NCBI GenBank assembly: GCA_001247695.2
Contig: LGRX02035388.1
Span: 1 to 36,759 of the forward strand
Reading direction: 5' to 3'
Length of the DNA: 36,759 nt
Origin: Cymbomonas tetramitiformis
Taxonomy: Eukaryota; Chlorophyta; Pyramimonadophyceae; Pyramimonadales; Pyramimonadaceae
Shown here: positions 28,691 through 36,759 of the stretch, in pieces
Layout of the letters: each line of letters begins with the position of its first letter
Position numbering within the stretch: the first letter of the stretch is position 1
Notes under the pieces: model-generated
What the model was told of the DNA's origin: nothing
The model's database searches: none
Seen by the model: only the letters and a program-made list of their open reading frames with translations
Program-made: the position numbers and the translations under genes

Positions 28691-30199
28691 TTAGAAATAT
28701 ATGACAATCTACTGCTCCAGTGATTGTAGGTTATGCTGATGTGATGGTGTTAATGAGTACTGCCTACGCAGATGCCGGGGTTACACTAACAGTGTCGTGC
28801 TAAATTGGGCACTGCCTACATACGTACAAATGCCTAGTCATCACGAGCACTGTGAGCACGATGCCAGGTGTTCCGGTGGTGGCTGTTGATGCACTACTGT
28901 AATCTTAGATTTGCTTTAGATTTGCTTCCTCATTTCTGCTGTTCCAGGATGCTCTCTCAATTCTGATGATATCATGTCAGACAGCCTTGGCTCTCAAATT
29001 ATTTCGGACACCATCATTGGCCTACTGACGAGCGAGACGGTGGCTCTCTATAACTTAGAACTGATTATATGCAGGTGGCATCCGTGTTTGGGCCCCGGCG
29101 GGTTGGTACAGTGTGGAATGATAGTGGCTGAGTGGAACGCGCACAGATTATGCCACCAGCAGAACCGAAGCCAATAGAGCTTAGAGTATTAAGTCTGTGA
29201 GTGTGACGCCCACAGTGCTCGATTGATTGATGCACAGCGTGACACTCGCGGCTGCTTCGGGGCAACTTCTAGGGCAATGTGCTGATGTCGGGATGCAGTG
29301 ATGTGCTGCCGCAATGCTTCAGCGTCGTGCTGCTGCAATGACACTTCGGCAATGTGGCAAAGACAGCGCGCCTGCCAATCTGATGTGGGAACATTCCGGA
29401 CAGTGCTTTGAGTAGGAGCTGTCAAAACGTTCTATGGGGCTGGTTGGTAACTGGATAGCTTGGCTAACAGGAATGCACACAAACGTAGCGCCGAAGCTAC
29501 CAGAGCACCTGTGAGTGCTCCCGCGCGGTGCTAATTTCTTGCAAAGCGTGACACTTATGTTTGCTGACCAAAGACAGTGCACCTTTGGCGATGTGCTAAT
29601 AATGCAGTGATAATGTCGGGACACTGGGACGATACAAGGTCCCTTCCTCGAACAACCTGATCGAGACACTCATTACAGTCTTCCAGGGCGCACTCGCGCG
29701 GCACTTATAATCCAGTCATAATGCACTCTGGGCAGTGCGCAAGTTGTGCACCAATCGAGAATCGGGCGTGTGAAAGACATGGTGCACTGGGAGTGAGCTC
29801 CACTTGTAGCAGCAGTATGTTTAATGAGTATATTTAATGAGTATGCTGTCACGAAATTGGATAGTCAATAACTGTAACTAAGCTTTCATGAGCCTCTATA
29901 GATCGAGGATAAATTGCGCTCGGCGCACTGATGCCCCAGCGGTAGGGATCCGGTCAGGGCGGACGGGAAGTCGAAGGTCTCAAGAGGATGCATGTCACAC
30001 TCACAGATTTGAGATTGTTGGAGGGTCATACACCCGTTCACTTACCTTGAAGAGAAGTCCTCTCTGAAATTGACCAGGAAATCACCAGCTCGGCTGCCTG
30101 AAGCACAAATACCACAGTGTTTCTGCAACCGATTTTCTAGTGCACGCATTTTGCTTCCAGGATCACTCACTGCACGCGACGGTTTGCGTAGCTCTACAG
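28691..30199. other. intergenic, no gene seen
   Basis: No ORF with recognisable content. 29180-29640 contains loosely repeated phrases (gatgtgctg, gcaatgacactt, gtgacac), suggesting decayed repeats; 29818-29845 has a short duplication (tttaatgagtat). Confidence 0.45.
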
Positions 30200-30201
30200 T
30201 A

Positions 30202-30650
30202 TCTCTATGACGGTTTGCCCTCCATTCGCAGGGGTAGTGATCCAGCTGCATTGTGCGAGCTGTAGCGTAGGCCCAATGGCCATATTTCGGTGCACAGGGG
30301 TCAAGTAGGTACCTTGGGGTAATTTGCACGCCGGGGGGCTAAGGGGGGCGAGAAGAGCCTGCAAAACTTTTGCAGGAATTTCGGGGGTTAGTCATAGAGG
30401 TCCAGAGGGGGTCCTCGGTGTGGTGGGTGGGTGAGCAGATGGGCCGCTCTGGAGTGATTCCCTTGAGGTCTAAGGGCGTGCGAGGTACTCAAATGCACCA
30501 CAGGACATCCCCAAGATTACCCGGAGGGGTGGGGGGTAGAGTGGTGGCAGAATAGTGGGGTGACAGCCCGTGGCTCGCACTCGTGGGAGGTCTACGCGAC
30601 TAAGTCAAAAACGGTATCGATTTTCGGGAAAAACTCGACCGTCATAGAGA
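30202..30650. mobile_element. 449-bp TIR element, copy 1
   Basis: Ends read TCTCTATGACGGT and its complement, each flanked by TA (30200-30201, 30651-30652), as in Tc1/mariner-type MITEs. No coding capacity is apparent; the small ORF (30370-30555) is shared with copy 2 only because the DNA is duplicated. It serves as the empty-site reference for the solo LTR in copy 2. Confidence 0.65.
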
Positions 30651-30793
30651 TATCGACCCAACTTCAAAATCGGCATCCCCGGTAGGAAATCATCATAACT
30701 TATCTACTAAGCCCTGTGGAGGTCCAGTCGACCCCCCTTGGGCCCTGGGGTGGCCGTAGACCCCTTGAAATTAAAGGTGACTGGCCCCCGATA

Positions 30794-31501
30794 TCTCTAT
30801 GACGGTTTGCCCTCCAATTCTGGAGGGAAGCCCAGGGGTAGTGATTCAGCTGCATTGTGCGAGCTGTAGCGTAGGCCCAATGGCCATATTGTTGGACTTC
30901 GGGTTTAGGCTTAGTTATTATGGGCTCTGACTAGCCCTAGCCTGACCCTGCATCCTTATCGTGTCCGTGACATCCTAGCACTGTACTGTACAGTAGTACA
31001 GTACAGTAGTACAGTCTTGTTTCACTGTCCGGGTTTCCGAGAGCATAAAGCCTCGGCCGGACACTAGTTATCGGATGATCTGTTTGATCTTTAGCGAGCT
31101 TAGCCGGACAGTAGGATCTGTCTTTCTCGCACATATTTCGGTGCACAGGGGTCAAGTAGGTACCTTGGGGTAATTTGCACGCCGGGGGGCTAAGGGGGGC
31201 GAGAAAAGCCTGCAAAACCTTTGCAGGAATTTCGGGGGTTAGTCGTAGAGGTCCAGAGGGGGTCCTCGGTGTGGTGGGTGGGTGAGCAGATGGGCCGCTC
31301 TGGAGTGATTCCCTTGAGGTCTAAGGGCGTGCGAGGTACTCAAATGCACCACAGGACATCCCCAAGATTACCCGGAGGGGTGGGGGGTAGAGTGGTGGCA
31401 GAATAGTGGGGTGACAGCCCGTGGCTCGCACTCGTGGGAGGTCTACGCGACTAAGTCAAAAACGGTATCGATTTTCGGAAAAAACTCGACCGTCATAGAG
31501 C
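30794..31501. mobile_element. TIR element, copy 2, interrupted
   Basis: Same orientation and ends as copy 1 (TCTCTATGACGGT left; right end has one changed base), flanked by TA (30792-30793, 31502-31503). Without the solo LTR it is 461 bp. It differs from copy 1 by a small indel near 30820 and scattered substitutions. Confidence 0.65.
30890..31131 (+). mobile_element. 242-bp solo LTR
   Basis: The insert begins TGTTGGAC and ends CTCGCA (TG...CA) and is flanked by CATAT on both sides (30885-30889, 31132-31136). Copy 1 of the host TIR element has a single CATAT at the matching place, so the empty site is known. Size, ends and 5-bp duplication indicate a solo LTR left by LTR-LTR recombination, perhaps of a Copia element. 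The strand is not certain. It contains a short palindromic run of gtacagta units (30984-31014). Confidence 0.7.
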
Positions 31502-31503
31502 TA

Positions 31504-32187
31504 TCGGTCACACGACAGTCTCACAGAAGTGTCACAGAGCATCATAGAGGCTAAAAGTTATACGGTTAAGAGGTGCTCACAGCAGGTGCTCGCTGCCACG
31601 AGCAGTTTCGATATGACATCGGTGGATATGACATGTCATGACACCAGCACCAGTGTGCTGAGAAGCCGTAGCCGTAGCCGTCGCGTCGCGTCGCGTGACA
31701 CTCACACTGTACGACGCGACGCGATGCGACGTGACACGCCGAGAGCTCCACGCCACCGCGCCGGCCGGCTTCGGCCGCAGGCGTTTCTGCCGTGCCGCTT
31801 CCCTCGCCTGCCTTACGTTGGAAGGCACTACATGTGTCACAGTGTCTTTGACTACAGACAGTACACTTAATTTGAAATTTCCCATGAATCATAGAGGGCC
31901 GTGGTTTTTATATGCATTTAATCTCCGTTTTATTTAATTAAACCATAGCTTTAATGGCCAATAAGGGGGTTGAGTTCACGAAAATGTTATCATTTGGAAA
32001 GTTGGACCTTAGAGCACCCTACAGTAACCCACAACAAAATGCAGGGTTTGCAAAATATGGTCATATGTATATAGCTCTAGGGTTTTAAATGGTCATTTTC
32101 TAGGAGTTTCCGGTTGTAAATCTGCTAATGAAACTTTTGAATTGTGATGAACGTTTTTTTTTCTCACTATGATACAGCGTCTGCTTT
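31504..32187. other. intergenic, no gene seen
   Basis: 31672-31735 holds GC-rich complementary runs (gtcgcgtcgcgtcgcg and cgacgcgacgcgatgcg), a potential hairpin. From 31880 on the DNA turns AT-rich. No supportable gene. Confidence 0.4.
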
Positions 32188-32388
32188 GGGATGATGTTTT
32201 AGATTGGGGAAAATCGCGTCTAGATTATGGAAGAAAAGGTAATGTATGAATCGGTTCGGAGAAATCGTTTTACAACTGGCTAGGGGGTCGAAATTCGCTG
32301 GTCACAACGCCCCCAAAAATCACCGAATTCCTACATTAACTTTTCTTCTAGATGCGATTTCGATCAATCTAAAACATCATTCGAAGAT
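32188..32388. mobile_element. foldback element
   Basis: About 60 bp at 32188-32255 (gatgttttagattgggg, then tctagattatggaagaaaag) is imperfectly complementary to 32331-32388. The arms are separated by about 75 bp. A weaker inverted match may extend outwards, so the true ends are uncertain. Non-coding. Confidence 0.6.
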
Positions 32389-33253
32389 TGGCTTATGAGC
32401 ATTTACTTGGTGAAAAGTTTTTGAATACGCCGCTCATACCCAAAACTCAAGCAACAATTTTATCTGTTGAAAAATGAAATGGTGTCATTTGAATTCGAAA
32501 AGACCCCCCCTCCCCCTCCACGACAAAAACAAATTGCCCCGATTGCACCGGGCTCAAACCGTGGCGACCTCCGGCTCAAAAGAGGCAAAAGGGCGGGACT
32601 AATCGTTGCGCGACTTTTGTCCCACCCCTCCCTCCGTGGTGACGGGCATGCATAGTCCAAGAAAATGGTTATCTAGGTCGGTGCGATTACTCGGGCCATA
32701 TGCCAAAATTCTCCTAAAATTGCCCGACGCGAGCAGATGTTTTTAATCAAAGGAAGGTGTTTTAGGGTTAGAGGCTTCCAAGGGTTTCTCTTGCTAAAAT
32801 TACCCGCCAAGACCTATTTCCCCCCTGCAACAATGTTGTTGTGTTTTTATCATTTTATTGTACTAGACGGACATGCTCTTCGTAGCTATATGTGCCCAAA
32901 AGAATTGATGACCTGGTCGCTCGTCGACGATCGAAATTAAGCCTCCCGCATCGTCTAGATTTTTCTGATTGATTTTCCCCATCGAGAATGAATCAATGAA
33001 TGAATGAAACATGTTGGCACCCTGCCCTTAATGAATCCAAGAGCTCGTTGACGTGTCGGACAAGATCACCGGCGAAGGCGCCAAGCGAACGCAACCACAC
33101 GAATGCAGGACAATGTCCACCAATCGCTCAAGACTAACCGGCGCAATCAGTTAGGCCAATTGACTAGTTAGACCCAATTACTACCTGTTATTGTTACCAG
33201 CAATTTCATTTTCATTGACTAACTAACTTTAGCTAGTTAATCAATTCGCACGA
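32389..33253. other. intergenic, no gene seen
   Basis: AT-rich; short ORFs only. 33140-33245 has several related ctagtta/aattgac palindromic pieces. Confidence 0.4.
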
Positions 33254-33257
33254 TTAA

Positions 33258-33853
33258 CACTTAAATGTCATAAGTCTGAAATCAGTATGAATATCAGCTT
33301 TTCGACATGTAAGTGCGCAAAGACCCGTCGCACGTGCAATAAGCCTCCTGTGGACGTATATGTGGTATCCGTGTTGACTAGACACATATACCAACTCATA
33401 TCCATGGTGCGCATGCCATCTAGAGTGTTATATCGCGCACGACATACGCAAAACACATGGTGATATCTCTGGTCCGACTAGTTTCGCAAGTATTTCGATA
33501 TGATTAGCGATCGGCGTACGCTTCTGCGCGTGATCACACACACACACACACACACATTCGATAGCTACAATGTCAAAACCATTATTTGAAAACAGTATGC
33601 CGTTTTTTGCCGGCGTATATACCCTTCCACCGGAAATCGCCGTTTCAACAGGTGGTCGCCGGCATGTTCCGTCAAACAGCCATAATTGCCGGTAACAACA
33701 CGCTAGATAACGGTAAATTCAATTTGGTTTAGTTCACATGAAATATCAACCCGTCAAGATGAGTAAACCAAAAGTTATGTCCATTTTCGTGCAATCCGGT
33801 ATTTGTGTTTGAATATCAGCTTATCAGTATTATGAACTTATGGCATTTAAGTG
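33258..33853. mobile_element. 596-bp element with TTAA duplications (piggyBac-like MITE)
   Basis: Inverted ends CACTTAAATGTCATAAGT (left) and CACTTAAATGCCATAAGT (right, complement) are flanked by TTAA on both sides (33254-33257, 33854-33857). Subterminal parts (tgaatatcagc left; its complement-like gctgatattca right) are also inverted. TTAA duplication with CAC... ends is typical of the piggyBac superfamily. No transposase is encoded. A (CA)n run lies inside at 33535-33556. Confidence 0.65.
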
Positions 33854-33857
33854 TTAA

Positions 33858-34335
33858 CACCGTAAGGGCGGATTCGTTTTTAGCAGTATAGGATCAGTAT
33901 GAGGGCGGAAACATCCATAACTACCACGGTAGTCAACTATTGGATATTTATGAAGTATTAGTGTCCATATTGGGGACTTGGGTGAGATCCCTCAACCCTT
34001 CAATGCCCACCGAACTCGGTTTATCGAGTGGGGGACTTTGTGGAAAGTGCAGGGGTGTTCTGCTGCCAGGTGACAAAAGCGTGCTCTATGGAGAGTGCTC
34101 TAAAGGCTTCAAATCAAGGATATGGTAATGTTTTCATTGGTACACACCATGATACGTCATCGCCCACTCATAACATCAAGTCAATAGTGGTGGCATGTTC
34201 ATGGCGCATGCCCAAAAATGCCCCCAACGGCTGTTCAACAGAATTTCCTTAAGTATGGTGATGGTGGGTGGCATATATTCATGTGTGCACATACAGTGCG
34301 AGTATGAAGTGTCATATCATCCCTACCAAATAAGG
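33858..34335. other. intergenic, no gene seen
   Basis: Short ORFs at 33940-34252 show no domain. No repeat structure apart from scattered tcatatc motifs. Confidence 0.4.
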
Positions 34336-34606
34336 ACGGGTCCATGCGATCCCGGACCAATAGGGACCCCGCATGGACCCCATATGGACCCGTATGGACC
34401 ACATGGACCCCACATGGACCCGTGAAAAATGGATCACATGGACCCGTCGATGAAGCCTTCGGGTTTTTACCACTAGATTGGTCGAAAAGTCCCTATCGGT
34501 CCGGGGTGGGTCCCACACTTGGTACCACTGATTTCTCGGTCCATGCGACATTTCACCATGGGTCCATGCGGTGTTTCGTCGGTCCATGTGGGGTCCATGT
34601 GTCCAT
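34336..34606. repeat. inverted arrays of ATGGACC / GGTCCAT
   Basis: ATGGACC occurs at 34373, 34384, 34394, 34403, 34414 and 34438 (a near copy at 34429). The complementary GGTCCAT occurs at 34538, 34561, 34581 and 34592. Spacings are mostly 9-11 bp or about twice that. The two arrays face each other around an 85-100 bp centre, so a single strand could fold back. Confidence 0.75.
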
Positions 34607-34663
34607 CGAAATCTCACCACGGATTCCTCGCCGCTGGCGTGGGGGACACACTAGGAAGGATTT

Positions 34664-34967
34664 GTGTTAAAAACTGTTAATGATGTGTTAAAAAATGTTA
34701 ATCGAGTGTTAAATAGTGTTAATTCGGAAACTGGGTATTAATCAAGTGTTAATACGCGAAAATTTTCATAATGGGCTATATTATAGGCGGAAAAGTGTTA
34801 ATGAGGTGTGAAGAAAGTGTTAACCGTTGGCGAGGGAGTGTTAATGGGACAGTTCAGGAGTGTTAACGGAAGGCTGCATCTGTTAATCGCGGTATAATCA
34901 CGCTGCTGGGAATTATATTGGAGCCAGAACACACGCCTGTTTCGCCGATACATTTGAAAAGTGTTAA
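34664..34967 (+). repeat. phased GTGTTAA array
   Basis: Ten exact GTGTTAA (34664, 34685, 34706, 34716, 34746, 34795, 34817, 34838, 34860, 34961) plus near copies CTGTTAA (34674, 34880), ATGTTAA (34695) and GTATTAA (34735), all in one orientation. The first six starts step by 10, 11, 10, 11, 10 bp; a second block (34795-34880) steps by 20-22 bp. This is either a decayed 21-bp tandem repeat with half-unit structure or a helically phased site array. Confidence 0.8.
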
Positions 34968-35600
34968 TACCCAGCGCAGCCACCGTGATGTGGGTGTCCT
35001 GGCGAGATAATCATTTCAAAATGCAGTCGCCACTGACAACGCCCATGCCCATCGACGATCGACAGGATCATCTACGGTAGATATAGGTGCATCCGCGAAC
35101 ACCAAACGCATGAAGACCTTATTAAGACCTATCTAGCTACGTACGTAGGATGGAACGATAGTTGGACGTAGGTAGCTAGCGAAATCATTTCTGAGCTGAC
35201 GTTCTGCCCGAGCAGACCAGCATATATAATATATTTGTTACAAGAGAAACCCGAGTCTGTAAAATTTGTAAGGTGCTAAATCGTTGCACGGTCGCTGTTA
35301 TATTTTTATCCACACGTTTATAGACTGCAAACCAAAGGGTGGGGTTGCGTGGTGTTCGTTCATAACAGATGGATGACCAGTGGAGCGCAAACTTGGCGAC
35401 TGCTGGAAAGCAACCGCGAACTGCTAATAACGCGGTAAGTGCAGATTGTGGAACAGAATGTTCGTTTATTTTGAGTGTGAGTAAACTGATGCGGGCGATG
35501 TTCAGGCTCCCGGTGGCGCACATCGGGGCGCGGGGTTAGTTGGGCCCGCTAAGGTAAACGCCGGCACCGGAGCATTTGTGCATTTTTAGCTTGTTGCGAG
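34968..35600. other. intergenic, no gene supported
   Basis: An ORF of 112 codons on the minus strand (35185-35523) has no recognisable motif. 35120-35180 contains ctagctacgtacgtagg-like palindromic bits. Confidence 0.4.
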
Positions 35601-35609
35601 CGTTTCATA

Positions 35610-36759
35610 TAAGCCGGAGGTCACGCTGGGGACATACCGTCGCCAGCGTGGCCTGCTTCTGGTTGGTTGAAGTGTTTCATTTTCGTGTTCACCGGGTTAC
35701 ATCTTTTTACTGTGTTGAAGCCTCTGCGGACCGTGTAGCGCGTGCGCTGATCGCCAACGGGCCGGTCGCGCAACGATGCGGCGGTTATGCAAGCCTCTTG
35801 TCCCTGTTTTTTAAGGGTGTTCTTCGTAGAAGCCGGAGGTCACGCTGGGGACATACCGTCGCCAGCGTGGCCTGCTTCTGGTTGGTTGAAGTGTTTCATT
35901 TTCGTGTTCACCGGGTTACATCTTTTTACTATGTTGAAGCCTCTGCGGACCGTGTGGCGCGTGCGCTGATCGCCAACGGGCCGGTCGCGCAACGATGCGG
36001 CGGTTATGCAAGCCTCTTGTCCCTGTTTTTTTAAGGGTGTTCTTCGTATAAGCCGGAGGTCACGCTGGGAACATACCGTCGCCAGCGTGGCCTGCTTCTG
36101 GTTGGTTGAAGTGTTTCATTTTCGTGTTCACCGGGTTACATCTTTTTACTGTGTTGAAGCCTCTGCGGACCGTGTAGCGCGTGCGCTGATCGCCAACGGG
36201 CCGGTCGCGCAACGATGCGGCAGTTATGCAAGCCTCTTGTCCCTGTTTTTTTAAGGGTGTTCTTCGTATAAGCCGGAGGTCACGCTGGGGACATACCGTC
36301 GCCAGCGTGGCCTGCTTCTGGTTGGTTGAAGTGTTTCATTTTCGTGTTCACCGGGTTTCATTCTTTTACATGTGTTGAAGCCTCTGCGGACCGTGTAGCA
36401 CGTGCGCTGATCGCCAACGGGCCGGTCGCGCAACGATGCGGCGGTTATGCAAGCCTCTTGTCCCTGTGTTTTTAAGGGTGTTCTTCATATAAGCCGGAGG
36501 TCACGCTGGGGACATACCGTCGCCAGCGTGGCCTGCTTCTGGTTGGTTGAAGTGTTTCATTTTCGTGTTCACCGGGTTTCATTTTTTTATGTGTTGAAGC
36601 CTCTGCGGACCGTGTAGCGCGTGCGCTGATCGCCAACGGGCCGGTCGCGCAACGATGCGGCGGGTTATGCAAGCCTCTTGTCCCTGTTTTTTTAAAGGGT
36701 GTTCTTCATATAAGCCGGAGGTCACGCTGGGGACATACCGTCGCCAGCGTGGCCTGCTT
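35610..36759. repeat. 220-bp satellite array, runs off the window
   Basis: The landmark gccggaggtc stands at 35613, 35832, 36052, 36272, 36493 and 36714, giving periods of 219, 220, 220, 221 and 221 bp; the sixth copy is cut by the window end. Copies are nearly identical, so the array is young or homogenised. Each unit has an 8-bp stem (cacgctgg / ccagcgtg, 13-nt loop) and, near its end, a T-run of 5-8 bases after gtccctg. Because most periods are not multiples of three, the ORFs that cross copies (for example 35576-36034) are not conserved coding regions. Confidence 0.93.

Noticed and set aside
35576..36254. ORF spanning two satellite units and a similar one in the next.
   Set aside because: Unit lengths of 220 and 221 bp break the frame from copy to copy, so coding is not maintained.
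1..36759. tRNA, rRNA and known snRNA genes.
   Set aside because: No B-box-like GGTTCGA-TCC in a cloverleaf context and no rRNA core sequence was noticed on either strand; a dedicated scan would be more reliable than reading by eye.

Overview
The window looks like nuclear DNA of a eukaryote, probably an alga or another protist. It has spliced genes with GT-AG introns, F-box, SPRY and trypsin-like proteins, LTR retrotransposons of the Copia order (PR-INT-RT-RH), tyrosine-recombinase-type element debris, several MITE-like elements and a satellite array. There are no operons, Shine-Dalgarno sites or CRISPR arrays. I cannot name the species. Most of the sequence is mobile or repetitive; only about seven host genes or gene remnants can be supported.

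Layout. (1) 1-3.2 kb: a compact cluster of two paralogous F-box-type genes (153-1019 intact; 2773-3214 broken) alternating with three small Cys-motif proteins (1195-1571 frameshifted, 1670-2122, 2246-2617 on the minus strand). A 34-bp palindrome occurs three times here, each time just upstream of these genes, and one copy lies midway between two divergent start codons. (2) 3.2-4.3 kb: gene-free, with a 30-bp tandem repeat. (3) 4.3-5.23 kb: a two-exon trypsin-like serine peptidase on the minus strand. (4) 5.25-7.34 kb: an element with 26-bp perfect terminal inverted repeats and a TTA target duplication. It carries a gag-like ORF and the start of a reverse transcriptase, and contains a small foldback insert. 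(5) 7.3-9.46 kb: GC-rich DNA without a supportable gene. (6) 9465-22276: a complete Copia-order element on the minus strand (404-bp LTRs, GGGGG target duplication). Its single gag-pol frame is split by a second LTR element, 15216-19962 (340-bp LTRs, ATGCA target duplication), which has no recognisable proteins and is filled with minisatellites. Removing the inner element restores the reading frame across the junction. The outer pol also carries one in-frame TAG and one frameshift.

(7) 22.3-24.4 kb: intergenic DNA with a hexanucleotide microsatellite. (8) 24373-26795 minus: a three-exon gene for a protein of about 612 aa with a probable beta-trefoil-like N-terminal part and a C-terminal SPRY domain; the exon joints were worked out from the SPRY fold. 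(9) 27.1-27.6 kb: a 24/27-bp minisatellite. (10) 27.8-28.7 kb: debris of a Tudor-like plus tyrosine-recombinase-like coding region. (11) 30.2-31.5 kb: two copies of a roughly 450-bp TIR element, the second interrupted by a 242-bp solo LTR. (12) 32.2-34.97 kb: a foldback element, a 596-bp element with TTAA target duplications (piggyBac-like), and two arrays of short motifs spaced about 10.5 bp or 21 bp apart. (13) 35.6 kb to the end: a satellite of about 220 bp with five full copies, running out of the window.

The best candidate for something undescribed is the F-box/Cys-protein cluster with its shared palindrome. Next are the TIR-bounded gag/RT element and the helically phased motif arrays. 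Splice sites, domain calls and element boundaries were read by eye; no database or structure search was possible.
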